Assembly (NCBI RefSeq): GCF_900103255.1
Contig: NZ_FMWS01000048.1
Coordinates: forward strand, 815-64,814
Direction: 5' to 3'
Length of the DNA: 64,000 bases
Source of the DNA: Gilliamella bombi
GTDB taxonomy: Bacteria; Pseudomonadota; Gammaproteobacteria; Enterobacterales; Orbaceae
How positions within the stretch are numbered: position 1 is the stretch's first letter; each line of letters opens with the position of its first letter. The notes below the pieces were generated by a model. The model worked only from the letters and a program-made list of their open reading frames with translations. It had not been told where the DNA came from and did not search any database. Positions 50,939 through 60,508 of the stretch are shown piece by piece. Both the position numbers and the translations under genes were made by a program.

Positions 50939-51550
50939 TTAGTGATTGCAATTATAGTGATGCAAATGAAGTAAGTGTCCCATTTTATTTGCTTTTGTTT
51001 CTAGATAATGCTCATTGTTTGGATTTCCACCAACTTCCAATGGCACCCGTTGTATAATTCTAATTCCTGATTGTTCAAGCACTCGTATTTTCTCGGGATT
51101 GTTGGTTAATAAGCGAATTTGTGATACACCTAATAAAGTTAGCATATCTGCGCATAGAGTAAAATCTCGTTCATCTGCCGCAAACCCCAATTGCTCATTA
51201 GCTTCAACCGTGTCCAAGCCTTGATCTTGTAGCGCATAAGCTCTGATTTTATTCAATAAACCAATATTGCGTCCTTCTTGCCGGTGATAAATTAAAATCC
51301 CTTTACCCTCCTTTGCAATTTGTTTTAAGGCTGCTTCTAACTGAAAACCACAATCACAGCGTAAGCTAAAAAGCGCATCGCCTGTTAAGCATTCAGAATG
51401 AATTCTTGTGAGAACTGGTGTATCGCCAGATATATCACCAAATACTAATGCGGCATGATCCTTTTTTGTTGCAATTTCTTCAAATCCAACAATAATGAAA
51501 CACCCCCAAGGCGTCGGCAATTTCGCTTGTGCAACACGTTTTAATTGCAT
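50939..51550 (-). CDS. ribA: GTP cyclohydrolase II RibA
   Basis: 203 aa from the ATG at 51550 ([16 protein letters not shown]), which has ACGGAG upstream and matches the family start. RibA opens GTP to 2,5-diamino-6-ribosylamino-pyrimidinone phosphate, the first riboflavin step. Zinc cysteines sit in [21 protein letters not shown], and [24 protein letters not shown] is the catalytic block. It is the stand-alone form, not fused to RibB. It diverges from pgpB, exactly as in enterics. No FMN riboswitch is visible in the 106-base spacer. Confidence 0.96.
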   Translation of the reverse strand: MQLKRVAQAKLPTPWGCFIIVGFEEIATKKDHAALVFGDISGDTPVLTRIHSECLTGDALFSLRCDCGFQLEAALKQIAKEGKGILIYHRQEGRNIGLLNKIRAYALQDQGLDTVEANEQLGFAADERDFTLCADMLTLLGVSQIRLLTNNPEKIRVLEQSGIRIIQRVPLEVGGNPNNEHYLETKANKMGHLLHLHHYNCNH

Positions 51551-51656
51551 TATTATCTCCGTTTTCAATAACGATAAATAAGATTTTATAAAAATAAATT
51601 TATCTTCTATGCTAAAATATTAAGCAAAAGCAATTTATACTTAATTGAGTTTATAA

Positions 51657-52376
51657 ATGAGGTTAGTAATAAAAAAAACAATAGTCTTATTGGCTATTTT
51701 CTTAGCTGTTCCTTTTACTATTATAGCCATAAATTGGCATTGGCAACCAGCAACCTTAAATAATACATCTAAATGTTTATTTTTAATAACTGAAACAGCA
51801 AGTTTTCCTTGGGGAATTATCACCTCAACAATTTTATTCATTGTATTTTGTCTGCTATTACCCCAAAAAACAAAAAAAAGAATCATATTATTATGGTTAC
51901 TTCTTGTGAGTGCAATATTAAGTGGGCAAATAATTAAAAGCCTTTTAAAATCACAAACCGCTGAATCACGGCCTTATGTACTTTGGATGGCTCAGGAATA
52001 TAATATTAGTGATCAACAATTTTATTCGAAATCAGGTTCAGAAAGAAAAAAAATTATTCATCAATTATTTAACAATTCATCAACAATCCCTAGTTGGTTA
52101 TCAGGCCACTGGCAAAATGAAACGGGATATGCTTTTCCTTCTGGGCATACCTTGTTAGCTGTAACTTGGGCACTATTGGCCTTAATATTACTAAAATTTA
52201 GACAGCATTATGTGATAGTATCTTCTATCATTATTTGGTCAATATTAATTGAATTAAGCCGGTTATTATTAGGCATGCATAGTCCTATTGATCTAATAAC
52301 AAGTATATTAATCGCATGGATAATCTCATTAATTTGCTATTTTTATGCTAGAAAATGGCATATAGTAGACAAATGA
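51657..52376 (+). CDS. pgpB: PAP2-family lipid phosphatase PgpB
   Basis: 239 aa, about six membrane segments. PgpB dephosphorylates phosphatidylglycerophosphate and undecaprenyl pyrophosphate, the latter recycling the cell-wall carrier. The three PAP2 motifs are present: KSQTAESRPY, GYAFPSGHTLLA and SRLLLGMHSPIDL. The order pgpB-lapA-lapB is the enteric one, which fixes the identity. Most of the sequence outside the motifs is hydrophobic and weakly conserved. Confidence 0.92.
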   Translation: MRLVIKKTIVLLAIFLAVPFTIIAINWHWQPATLNNTSKCLFLITETASFPWGIITSTILFIVFCLLLPQKTKKRIILLWLLLVSAILSGQIIKSLLKSQTAESRPYVLWMAQEYNISDQQFYSKSGSERKKIIHQLFNNSSTIPSWLSGHWQNETGYAFPSGHTLLAVTWALLALILLKFRQHYVIVSSIIIWSILIELSRLLLGMHSPIDLITSILIAWIISLICYFYARKWHIVDK

Positions 52377-52554
52377 TTATTAAATATTTTGAGAAAGTAA
52401 CATTTACAACAAACAATATTATTTTTAGGCAATATAGTTAATAATCTAATTAACCAAATGCAAAAAGAAATTATAAGAATAGAAGAGTATAATAAACGAA
52501 AGAGTTTAACTAAAACAAAATTTAACTAAAACAAAAAAAAGAAAGGTCAACATT

Positions 52555-52860
52555 ATGAAATTTGTTATATCAATTTTATTGATAATTATCATCTTTGCCA
52601 TCTCAATAGCAATAGGATCGGCTAATGATCAAATAGTAACATTCAATTATTTGGTGGCTAAAACTGAAACCCGCTTATCAGTCTTATTAGCTATTTTATT
52701 TGGTTCGGGGTTTATTGTTGGTTGGATATTAACCGGTATTTTCTTTCTAAAATCTAAATTACAGCACTCATCAACAAAACGTAAACTAAATAAATTACAA
52801 AAAAAATATGATGAAGGCATGGCTAATAATCAGCAAATAAACACAACTAAAACTAATTAA
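52555..52860 (+). CDS. lapA: lipopolysaccharide assembly protein A (LapA)
   Basis: 101 aa with two TM segments (about 1-20 and 43-66) and a basic, polar C-terminal tail with heptad character (KRKLNKLQKKYDEGM). LapA partners LapB in tuning LpxC degradation and LPS synthesis. GSANDQIVTFNYLVAKTE and GFIVGWILTG are the DUF1049-type signature. It is 178 bases after pgpB and 12 bases before lapB. Confidence 0.93.
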   Translation: MKFVISILLIIIIFAISIAIGSANDQIVTFNYLVAKTETRLSVLLAILFGSGFIVGWILTGIFFLKSKLQHSSTKRKLNKLQKKYDEGMANNQQINTTKTN

Positions 52861-52872
52861 GAATAGGTTACT

Positions 52873-54042
52873 ATGTTTGAACTGTTATTTTTGTTACTTC
52901 CTATTGCCGCCGCATACGGTTGGTATATGGGTGACAGAAATGCAAAACAGAAACATCTAAATCAATCTAATCGGCTATCTCGTGAATATGTTGATGGTTT
53001 GAATTTTCTTTTATCAAATCAAAAAGACAAAGCTGTCGATCTTTTCTTAGACATGTTAAAAGAAGATGATGGCACACTTGAGGCCCATTTAACATTGGGC
53101 AATTTATTTCGCTCTCGAGGCGAAGTTGATCGTGCTATCCGTATTCATCAAGCGCTATTAGAAAGTTCATCTTTAACATTCGAACAGAGACTATTAGCTA
53201 TTCAACAACTAGGTCGAGATTACATGGTTGCAGGATTTTACGATCGTGCTGAAGAGACATTTTTACAATTAATTGATGAAGAAGACTTTCAACAGCATGC
53301 ATTACAGCAACTTATCATCATATATCAATCAACCAGTGAATGGATAAATGCCATCAACATGGCAACTAAATTGGTCAAACTTGGTAATGTAAAATACAAA
53401 ACCGATATTGCACAATTTTATTGTGAATTGGCGTCAATAGCGATTGATAATGATGATCTCGATAAAGCCAATAGTCTATTACAAAAATCAGCAATGGCAG
53501 ACACTAAATGTGCTCGTACTTCACTCATGTTGGGGCAAGTTCTTATGGTACAAAACAAAACTGAGCAAGCTATCAAATCTTTTCAGCAAATATTACAGCA
53601 GGACAAAGCTTTTATTGGCGAAGCATTACCTGCATTAAAAGAGTGTTACCTAAAGCTAAATAATCAATATGAATTTCAAGAATTTTTACAAATATGTGTC
53701 GATCAAGATACAGGTAATGTTGCTGAATTAATGCTTGCTGATGTTATCGAAAAAGAAAAAGGTCTAGACACTGCACAATACTATATGTATCGAGAATTAC
53801 TGAAACACCCTAATTTAAAAGGTTTTTATCGATTAATGAACTATCATGTTGCTGATGCAGAACAAGGTAAAGCTAAAGAAAGCCTTTTACTTTTACGCAA
53901 CATGGTTGGCGAACAAATAAAAGCGGTACCCAATTATCGATGCCAAAAATGTGGATTCACAGTTAACTCACTCTACTGGTTATGCCCTGCTTGCCGTTCA
54001 TGGTCAACAATAAAACCTGTTCGTGATTTTGAACAACATTAA
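52873..54042 (+). CDS. lapB: lipopolysaccharide assembly protein B (LapB)
   Basis: 389 aa. LapB, anchored by an N-terminal TM helix (about 1-18), brings FtsH to LpxC and so limits LPS synthesis. The body is a series of TPR repeats (for example EAHLTLGNLFRSRGEVDRAIRIHQ). The C-terminal rubredoxin-like metal site (YRCQKCGFTVNSLYWLCPAC) carries the two CxxC pairs. The length matches Escherichia coli (389). It sits between lapA and ycfH. Confidence 0.96.
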   Translation: MFELLFLLLPIAAAYGWYMGDRNAKQKHLNQSNRLSREYVDGLNFLLSNQKDKAVDLFLDMLKEDDGTLEAHLTLGNLFRSRGEVDRAIRIHQALLESSSLTFEQRLLAIQQLGRDYMVAGFYDRAEETFLQLIDEEDFQQHALQQLIIIYQSTSEWINAINMATKLVKLGNVKYKTDIAQFYCELASIAIDNDDLDKANSLLQKSAMADTKCARTSLMLGQVLMVQNKTEQAIKSFQQILQQDKAFIGEALPALKECYLKLNNQYEFQEFLQICVDQDTGNVAELMLADVIEKEKGLDTAQYYMYRELLKHPNLKGFYRLMNYHVADAEQGKAKESLLLLRNMVGEQIKAVPNYRCQKCGFTVNSLYWLCPACRSWSTIKPVRDFEQH

Positions 54043-54064
54043 GATAAATAAAGAAGAGATTTTT

Positions 54065-54850
54065 ATGTTTTTAATTGATTCTCACTGTCATTTAGATAGT
54101 TTAGACTTTAGTACTAAATCCATCAAAGATGTTTTACAAGAAGCTATCAACAATAGCGTTAAACATTGCCTAAGCGTGGCAACAACACTATCTGGCTATG
54201 AATCGATGAAACATAAGCTTACACCTTATCAAACTCAATGCTCTTTCTCATGTGGGATTCATCCACTTAATCTTGATGACGAAACCTACGATGCTGAACG
54301 CTTTCAAACCTTAGCACAAGAAGATAATGTCATTGCCCTTGGTGAAACAGGACTTGATTATTACTACCAACAAGACAACTTAGAATTACAACAAACTATA
54401 TTTAAAGAACATATCCGATTAGGGCGAAAGCTAAGCAAACCCATTATTGTCCATACACGTAATGCTAAAGAAGACACTTTAAGAATTTTAAAAGAAGAGC
54501 ATGTCCACTCTGGTGTTTTGCACTGTTTTACAGAAGATATCGAAACAGCAAAACAACTATTGGATCTTGGTTTTTATATTTCCTTTTCAGGGATTATCAC
54601 CTTTAAAAATGCCGAGGCCTTACGCGAAGTTGCTAAATATGTTCCACTTGATCGTATTTTGGTCGAAACTGACTCACCTTATCTTGCCCCCGTGCCATAT
54701 CGAGGTAAAGAAAACCAACCAGCGTATGTTCGTGTAGTTGCGCAATATTTATCTGCTTTAAAAGGTGTTTCTTTAGAGGATATAGCCCAAAAAACCACCC
54801 ATAATTTTTGCCAGTTATTCAATCTTCAAGGAAAATTAAATGAATTATAA
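54065..54850 (+). CDS. ycfH: TatD-family metal-dependent hydrolase YcfH
   Basis: 261 aa from the ATG at 54065 (MFLIDSHCHLD), preceded by AGAAGAG; the frame is open a further 14 codons into lapB. TatD enzymes are metal-dependent nucleases or deacylase-like hydrolases. The HxH metal pair (SHCHLD), GETGLDYYY, IVHTRNA, LHCF and VETDSPYLAP follow the family pattern, and the match to YcfH is close along its length. The end overlaps roxA by 11 bases. Confidence 0.93.
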   Translation: MFLIDSHCHLDSLDFSTKSIKDVLQEAINNSVKHCLSVATTLSGYESMKHKLTPYQTQCSFSCGIHPLNLDDETYDAERFQTLAQEDNVIALGETGLDYYYQQDNLELQQTIFKEHIRLGRKLSKPIIVHTRNAKEDTLRILKEEHVHSGVLHCFTEDIETAKQLLDLGFYISFSGIITFKNAEALREVAKYVPLDRILVETDSPYLAPVPYRGKENQPAYVRVVAQYLSALKGVSLEDIAQKTTHNFCQLFNLQGKLNEL

Positions 54851-55952
54851 ATTAACTATTGATTGGGATGATTTTTTAACAAACTATTGGCAAAAAAAAC
54901 CGGTAATCTTACGCAAAGCATTTGTTAATTTTATCGATCCCATAACACCAGACGAATTAGCTGGTTTAGCGATGGAAGAAGAAATTGATAGCCGAATTGT
55001 TTCTAATAAAGATGGTGTTTGGGATGCTAAATTCGGACCATTTACTCAATACGATAACTTAGGTGAAGATCATTGGAGTTTGCTAGTACAAGCTGTTGAC
55101 CATTGGCATGAACAAGCAGCGACCTTACTTAAGCCGTTTAAATGCCTTCCACAATGGCAATTTGATGATCTAATGATTTCTTACGCAACCCAAGGCGCTG
55201 GAGTTGGACCTCATATTGATAATTATGATGTATTTATTATTCAAGGCATGGGTAGCAGGCGTTGGCAAGTAGGCAATGGCGATCCAAATTATAAACAATT
55301 TAATGCACACAAAGCATTATTACATGTCGAAGAATATCAACCAATCATTGACGAAGAGCTCACCACAGGCGACATTCTATACATTCCAACAGGTTGTCCG
55401 CATAATGGTATATCCATTGGAGAATCATTAAGTTATTCCGTTGGCTTTATGACACAAACATCACAACAACTATTAAGTAGCTTTGCTGATTATGTCATTG
55501 ATAACCTACCAATTAGTGTTTTTTATCAAGATCCAGATTTAAAGCTACCTAATGATCCTCATCGCATTCAACCTTATGAACTAACAAAAGTACAAAATCA
55601 AATTATCAACCTAATCAAAACACCTACATTATTTAACGATTGGTTTGGCAAATACATTACTCTACCAATGCACGATCTAAATATTGTACCAGTTGAACCA
55701 CCATACAATTATGAAGAATTTGAATTATTACTAAAAGCTGGTGCAGAACTAAACCGTGTACTAAGCATTCGAATTTTTAAAGTAGGCAATTTTGGCTATA
55801 TTCATGGTGAAAAAATTGACTTACCAATGCCTATCATTGATCTACTTTGTGAAACTGAAACACTTAATTACGAACAGTTGCAGGATAAAAACACACTTAA
55901 AGTCATGCTTGATCTTGTCAACAAAGGTTATTGGCACTTTGCTGAAGATTAA
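54840..55952 (+). CDS. roxA: ribosomal protein uL16 arginine hydroxylase RoxA (YcfD)
   Basis: 370 aa. RoxA is a cytoplasmic 2-oxoglutarate/Fe(II) JmjC-type oxygenase that hydroxylates an Arg of ribosomal protein L16. The iron ligands read His125, Asp127 (GPHIDNYDVF) and His188 (TGCPHNG). The N-terminal YWQKKPVILRKAF and the winged-helix C-terminus match YcfD. It starts inside ycfH by 11 bases, so the two are coupled. Confidence 0.94.
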   Translation: MNYKLTIDWDDFLTNYWQKKPVILRKAFVNFIDPITPDELAGLAMEEEIDSRIVSNKDGVWDAKFGPFTQYDNLGEDHWSLLVQAVDHWHEQAATLLKPFKCLPQWQFDDLMISYATQGAGVGPHIDNYDVFIIQGMGSRRWQVGNGDPNYKQFNAHKALLHVEEYQPIIDEELTTGDILYIPTGCPHNGISIGESLSYSVGFMTQTSQQLLSSFADYVIDNLPISVFYQDPDLKLPNDPHRIQPYELTKVQNQIINLIKTPTLFNDWFGKYITLPMHDLNIVPVEPPYNYEEFELLLKAGAELNRVLSIRIFKVGNFGYIHGEKIDLPMPIIDLLCETETLNYEQLQDKNTLKVMLDLVNKGYWHFAED

Positions 55953-55961
55953 ATAAATCAA

Positions 55962-55983
55962 CTGCCGATAACAAAATCGGCAG
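55962..55983 (+). terminator. hairpin after roxA
   Basis: CTGCCGAT (55962-55969) pairs with ATCGGCAG (55976-55983), loop AACAAA. It is 10 bases past the roxA stop. A T-run is lacking (ATAAAACG follows), so termination strength is uncertain. Confidence 0.6.
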
Positions 55984-56135
55984 ATAAAACGATTGTCTAG
56001 GGCATTAAGCTTGGCTTTTTACTAGTTTTAAGTATATACTTGCCCCGCTTTAATTTACCCTCCGTTTAATCACAAATTAAACATCATAAAACGCAAATTT
56101 TAAGTAACATCTATTTTTAAAAACTAGAGGTATAC

Positions 56136-57377
56136 ATGAAAACTGAAGCAAACACAGCCTTGCAAGCAGAAAGTGAAAACGAACACACAACCCCGTATCA
56201 AAAAAGAACCCTTTTTGCATCCACTGTCGGTTACGCACTTGATGGCATGGATATGATGATTTTAGGTGTATGTTTTAGTCTAATCTCGACCAGCTTTAAC
56301 CTAACTAAAGCTGATTTAGGAACCTTAACATCAGTAACCTTACTTGGCGCCGTATTAGGCGGTATTTTATTTGGTATCCTTGCCGATAAATATGGTCGAG
56401 TAAGAGTCTTTTCATGGACTATTTTAATATTTTCTCTTTTCACTGGGTTATGTGCAATTTCACCTAACTATGAATGCTTTTTAATATTTCGCTTTTTAAG
56501 TGGTCTTGGTCTTGGTGGTGAATTTGGAATTGGTATGACTTTAGTTTCTGAAAGCTGGCCTAAAAATAAACGCTCAAGAGCAACATCTATTGTAGCATTA
56601 GGCTTTCAAGTAGGTATCATTTTAGCCGCATTGACCGTTAATTTTATTGGTGAAATTTATGGTTGGCGCTGGGCTTTTGCCATGGGAGTACTACCAGCGC
56701 TATTTGTTGCTTGGACACGTAAAGGCCTAAAAGAGCCAGAAATCTGGCAAAATTTAAAAGCCCAAAATAAAAATAAAATAGCCATTGGCAAATTATTTAA
56801 AAATCCTCGAACCGTAGCAACTACAATAGGGTTAACTATTGCCTGTGCAGTACAAAATTTTGGTTTTTATGGGCTCATGGTTTGGATGCCAAATATGATT
56901 GCAACTGAACTCAAATTGCCATTCAAAAATACAATGTTCTGGACCATTTCAACAACAATTGGTATGTCATTAGGGATCTTAATTTTTGGTTGGTTATGTG
57001 ATAAATTTGGTCGCCGTCCTTCTTATATCCTATTTTTATTCGTTTCGGCAGTTTCAATTTGGTTTTATTTTCATCAAACTGATATGTTTATATTAATCAT
57101 ATTTGGTTCAGCAATTGGCTTTTTTGTAAATGGCATGATGGGCGGATATGGTGCATTGCTTGCTGAACATTACCCAACAGATGCCCGTTCAAGTGCTGAA
57201 AATATTATTTTCAATGTAGGTCGAGGAATTGCAGGAATATCGCAAGTTTTAATTGCATATTTAGCTACTGTTTATTCAATTAGCTACGCATTAGCTTTAC
57301 TGTCTGCTGCTTATTTATTATCAGCGGCTGCATTTGTATTTTTAATACCCGAAACAAAAGGTAAAGAACTAGAATAA
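56136..57377 (+). CDS. MFS transporter, AAHS/SHS-like organic-acid type
   Basis: 413 aa, twelve hydrophobic segments. LDGMDMMILGVCFSLIS at TM1, LADKYGRVRV in the first cytoplasmic loop and FLSGLGLGGEFGIGMTLVSESWPKNKRSRA in TM4-TM5 are typical of the aromatic-acid/organic-acid (AAHS) and sialate/lactate (SHS) branches of the major facilitator superfamily. The Asp in TM1 (YALDGMDMM) is characteristic of that group. The substrate cannot be named. It is monocistronic: 180 bases from roxA with a terminator after it. Confidence 0.82.
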   Translation: MKTEANTALQAESENEHTTPYQKRTLFASTVGYALDGMDMMILGVCFSLISTSFNLTKADLGTLTSVTLLGAVLGGILFGILADKYGRVRVFSWTILIFSLFTGLCAISPNYECFLIFRFLSGLGLGGEFGIGMTLVSESWPKNKRSRATSIVALGFQVGIILAALTVNFIGEIYGWRWAFAMGVLPALFVAWTRKGLKEPEIWQNLKAQNKNKIAIGKLFKNPRTVATTIGLTIACAVQNFGFYGLMVWMPNMIATELKLPFKNTMFWTISTTIGMSLGILIFGWLCDKFGRRPSYILFLFVSAVSIWFYFHQTDMFILIIFGSAIGFFVNGMMGGYGALLAEHYPTDARSSAENIIFNVGRGIAGISQVLIAYLATVYSISYALALLSAAYLLSAAAFVFLIPETKGKELE

Positions 57378-57385
57378 CTCAAAAA

Positions 57386-57410
57386 AAACAGGGTAAATCA
57401 CCCTGTTTTA
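57386..57410 (+). terminator. intrinsic terminator after the MFS gene
   Basis: AAAACAGGGT (57386-57394) and ACCCTGTTTT (57400-57408) with loop AAATC, then TATATC. It is 8 bases past the stop, and the A-run before it gives it bidirectional character. Confidence 0.85.
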
Positions 57411-57452
57411 TATCACATTAATAAATTATATCAAAAATTAAAACAAACTACT

Positions 57453-57893
57453 TTAGTTAGCAGTACAAGAAGCTGGCGTCAATTTAACACTAAATAATTG
57501 CTCATCATTTATATAATAATTATGACTAACACCATTTGGGAATGCATCCCTAAGTTGTTTAACTTGTGAGCTATTACTACAATAAAGTGTTTTTAGACTT
57601 TCTGTCGTCATTTTTTGAGTATCAGGAATTGATACCTCATCTTTTGAACTATCAATTACATATTTATAATTAATTAAATCATTATCTTTAGTTATATCAA
57701 TCAAATTAGTTTTTGCATCAACTTTAACTGGAAGCATTTTTTTTGCTTCGTTAATAATAGTTTCTTGCAAACGACTTAATTCAGTATTTTTTGAAGAATC
57801 ACCAACTGCTTTATTAGCATCAGATTTTGAATTATCACAACTACAAAGAACCAAGCTTATCAAAATTGCTGACACTGTTTTTAAACTTTTCAT
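57453..57893 (-). CDS. small lipoprotein, family member 1
   Basis: 146 aa. Signal peptide with a lipobox ending at Cys19 (LVLCSCDNSKS), so probably a lipoprotein. The mature part has an acidic helix and then the family C-terminal module: LINYKYVI, LKTLYCSNSS, FPNGVSHNYYINDEQLFSV and a final SC near the C-terminus. The two cysteines may form a disulfide. AAGGA lies seven bases before the ATG. Members 2 to 4 lie downstream at 58082, 58823 and 60963. Function unknown. Confidence 0.75.
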   Translation of the reverse strand: MKSLKTVSAILISLVLCSCDNSKSDANKAVGDSSKNTELSRLQETIINEAKKMLPVKVDAKTNLIDITKDNDLINYKYVIDSSKDEVSIPDTQKMTTESLKTLYCSNSSQVKQLRDAFPNGVSHNYYINDEQLFSVKLTPASCTAN

Positions 57894-58081
57894 TATTATT
57901 CCTTTGAGTAAATTTTATAAATTACATATCGACCACTTATTTAAAAAATGGTCGATAAATTGTAAAATATCAGTGAAAAAAGTACATAAAAAATTTACAA
58001 TTTAAAACAAAAAGTAAGCTTTAATAAGCCCCCACTCATTTAGTGCTGATGGTTTCTAGTATTTTTTAAGTTGATTAATGG

Positions 58082-58609
58082 TTATTTAGAATCACAATCA
58101 CTCGGTTCCAAATCAAACGACATAATTTTCTCATTTTCAAGATAATAATTATGACTTACTCCATTTGGGAATATGAGTTTCAACGCTTCAACATTTGGGT
58201 CATTACCACAATATAAAGTAACTATCGTTTTTAATACAGATTGCTGATTTTGCTTTAGCAATATCACATCTTTAGGCAAACCTTTTATAATATATTTATA
58301 AATAAGTTTATTGTTATCTTTTGATATGTCATTGAACATCGTAAATTTATCAATCACAATGGGTAACTTTTCTTTTATACCTGCAACAACCGAATCTTGA
58401 GCAAAACTATAATCACCATCTTTTTGCTCATTAAATTCTTTAATTTTTTCAGGTGTTGATTGAGCAATAATATTTTGTCCTCTTTCAACAATATCCATAT
58501 TCTCTTGAATACCAGTTCGCTGAGTACCTATAACTTTTGCTTCTGAATTGTTAAAACCAAATAATATTATCCCCATTAACATCACAAATGTTACTTTCAT
58601 GCCTTTCAT
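58082..58609 (-). CDS. small secreted protein, family member 2 (Phe in place of lipobox Cys)
   Basis: 175 aa from the ATG at 58609; an ATG two codons further up is possible, but AGGA is six bases before 58609. The signal peptide runs to GFNNSEA, where Phe19 sits at the position that is the lipid-carrying Cys19 in members 1 and 3. It is therefore probably a soluble periplasmic protein (cleavage after SEA) rather than a lipoprotein. The C-terminal module is intact: IYKYIIKG, LYCGNDPNV, FPNGVSHNYYLENEKIMSF and PSDC. An extra 35-residue Gln/Glu-rich stretch precedes it. Function unknown. Confidence 0.72.
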   Translation of the reverse strand: MKGMKVTFVMLMGIILFGFNNSEAKVIGTQRTGIQENMDIVERGQNIIAQSTPEKIKEFNEQKDGDYSFAQDSVVAGIKEKLPIVIDKFTMFNDISKDNNKLIYKYIIKGLPKDVILLKQNQQSVLKTIVTLYCGNDPNVEALKLIFPNGVSHNYYLENEKIMSFDLEPSDCDSK

Positions 58610-58749
58610 ATTCATTCCTACCTAAGCTAATTCATCACTACCTGATATCTTTTAAAAGATAAAACTATAAAAATACAAAAACAGTAATAATAATATTAAT
58701 TAACCTTTAAAAGAGCTGTAAATGAACACTATTAAGAAAGAGCGTCCAA

Positions 58750-58780
58750 AATAAAAAGGGCTTCAATCAGCCCTTTTATA
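58750..58780 (-). terminator. terminator after family member 3
   Basis: AAAAGGGCT (58754-58762) and AGCCCTTTT (58769-58777), loop TCAATC. On the minus strand it continues into TTTATTTTGG (58753-58744). It ends the transcript of the gene at 58823-59485, about 45 bases past its stop. Confidence 0.82.
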
Positions 58781-58822
58781 TTAATAAAATTTAACTAGTT
58801 ATTCAAATTAATAAAAATATAT

Positions 58823-59485
58823 TTAATCATCATCATCACAATCACTTGGTTTTACATCTACTGAAAATACCTTATCGTCATTGATATAATAATTATGTTT
58901 AGCTCCTCTAGGGAATACTAATCTTAAAGTCTTCATGCTAGAATCATCACCACAATAAAACGCAACCAATTTATCCTGTAAATTTTTTTGATTAGTTTTA
59001 GCCTGTAATGCATCTTTAGTGATATTATTCACAATATATTTATAATTAATTGCATTGCTATCTGACGATACATCAACTAAAGTTACACTCGAATCAATTG
59101 TTGCAGGTAATTTTGTTTTAATCGCCTTGATCATCAAACCTTGAGCAACATTATAATTACCTTCTTCAATCTTATTAAGCATCTCATCTTTTTCTGATTT
59201 TGTTTGTTCATACAAATCTTTAGCTTTATCACTAATTGCTGAGCTTACTTGCTTAACTTGGTCTTCAATTTTTGCATTTAATTGGCTAGCCTTATCACCA
59301 ATTTCTGAGCTTAATTGATTGGCTTTATCGCTAATTTCTGCACCTGTTTGATTAGCCTTGTCACTTACTTCTGAACTTGTTTGTTTGGCTTGTTGTTCAA
59401 TATCATCAGTTTTTGATTTTGAATTATCACAATTGACTAAAAAAAGCCCTAACACTACTAAAGTGATCACTTTAAAAAGTTTCAT
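58823..59485 (-). CDS. small lipoprotein, family member 3, with 11-residue repeats
   Basis: 220 aa from the ATG at 59485, preceded by AAAAAAGGA; the frame is open 12 codons further up. The lipobox LVNC ends at Cys19. Residues 37-91 are five 11-residue repeats (SSEVSDKANQT, GAEISDKANQL, SSEIGDKASQL, NAKIEDQVKQV, SSAISDKAKDL). Repeats of this length fit an amphipathic helix of apolipoprotein/LEA type. Then comes the shared C-terminal module (INYKYIV, VAFYCGDDSS, FPRGAKHNYYINDDKVFSV, PSDC). The repeat block may act as a spacer from the membrane. Function unknown. Confidence 0.75.
   Translation of the reverse strand: MKLFKVITLVVLGLFLVNCDNSKSKTDDIEQQAKQTSSEVSDKANQTGAEISDKANQLSSEIGDKASQLNAKIEDQVKQVSSAISDKAKDLYEQTKSEKDEMLNKIEEGNYNVAQGLMIKAIKTKLPATIDSSVTLVDVSSDSNAINYKYIVNNITKDALQAKTNQKNLQDKLVAFYCGDDSSMKTLRLVFPRGAKHNYYINDDKVFSVDVKPSDCDDDD
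59213..59377 (-). repeat. 33-base coding repeats in family member 3
   Basis: Five tandem units of 33 bases encode the 11-residue helix repeats. At DNA level the units are diverged but keep the AGTGATAAAGC core (SDKA) in most copies. Such repeats can expand or contract by recombination, giving length variants. Confidence 0.65.
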
Positions 59486-59574
59486 TTTTATTCCTTTTTT
59501 ATTTAATTTTTTAACTACCATGAATTAACTCATAATAACCATTTTATTTTAAAAGTTAATTTTATCTAATGTTA

Positions 59575-59608
59575 ATAGTAAAAGAGTTTAAATAAACTCT
59601 TTTACTAT
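59575..59608 (-). terminator. perfect inverted repeat after yghA
   Basis: ATAGTAAAAGAGTTTA (59575-59590) is the exact reverse complement of TAAACTCTTTTACTAT (59593-59608), loop of two bases. It lies 13 bases beyond the yghA stop on the minus strand. No U-run follows, but position and perfection point to a transcript end. Confidence 0.6.
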
Positions 59609-59620
59609 AACAAATATCAA

Positions 59621-60508
59621 TTAGTTAATATGCATACCACCTGTAACACCATAAGTTTCGCCAGTTGTATAACTTGATTCTTCAGATGCTAAGTGCACAT
59701 AAACACCAGCAAGTTCAACAGGTTGGCCAGCTCGTTGTAAAGGAGTTTGTTTACCAAATTCAGGAATAGCGTCACTTGGTTGACCTCCACAAATTTGTAA
59801 TGGAGTCCAAACTGGACCTGGGGCAACAGAATTTACACGAATACCTTTATGACCTAATTGTTTAGCTAATCCACGTGTAAATGCAATAATAGCTGTTTTA
59901 GTTGAAGCATAATCTAATAAATTACTGCTAGGCTGATAAGCCTGAACAGATGAAGTTGTAATAATGGTTGATCCTGGTTTTAAGTAACCTAAAGCCGCTT
60001 TAGTTAACCAAAAAAGCGAAAACACATTAACTTCAAAGGTTTTCTTAATTTGCTCGGTAGTAAGTTCCATAATATCTTCAACAGCAACCTGCTTACCAGC
60101 AACCAATGTCAAATTATCCAATCCACCTAATTGATGGTGTGCCTCTTCAACTAATTTTTTACAAAAAGTCTCGTCACTCAAATCACCGGGGATCAATACA
60201 GCTTTGCGCCCAGCCGCTTGAATAACCTTAGCAACATCTTCCGCGTCTTTTTGCTCGAAAGGAAGGTAATTTATTGCTACATCAGCACCTTCTTTAGCAT
60301 AAGCAATCGCTGCCGCCCGACCAATACCAGAATCGCCACCAGTAACAAGCATTTTACGTCCTTCTAAGCGGCCATGGCCTTGATAGCTTTTTTCACCACA
60401 ATCAGGAGTTGGGGTCATTTCACACTGTAAAGCTGGTGCAACTTGTGTTTGTTTTGGGAACTTATCATGATGATATTTGGTAAGTGGATTATAGATTTGT
60501 TTGCTCAT
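59621..60508 (-). CDS. yghA: short-chain dehydrogenase YghA
   Basis: 295 aa, NADP(H)-dependent SDR of the glucose/ribitol dehydrogenase-like group. The Rossmann motif [11 protein letters not shown] and the catalytic YASTK (Tyr/Lys) with Ser in TTSSVQAYQ are present. The N-terminal extension ([23 protein letters not shown]) and the C-terminal EESSYTTGE match Escherichia coli YghA (294 aa). The physiological substrate is not firmly known. It lies within the lipoprotein family cluster, with no evident functional tie. Confidence 0.9.
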   Translation of the reverse strand: MSKQIYNPLTKYHHDKFPKQTQVAPALQCEMTPTPDCGEKSYQGHGRLEGRKMLVTGGDSGIGRAAAIAYAKEGADVAINYLPFEQKDAEDVAKVIQAAGRKAVLIPGDLSDETFCKKLVEEAHHQLGGLDNLTLVAGKQVAVEDIMELTTEQIKKTFEVNVFSLFWLTKAALGYLKPGSTIITTSSVQAYQPSSNLLDYASTKTAIIAFTRGLAKQLGHKGIRVNSVAPGPVWTPLQICGGQPSDAIPEFGKQTPLQRAGQPVELAGVYVHLASEESSYTTGETYGVTGGMHIN

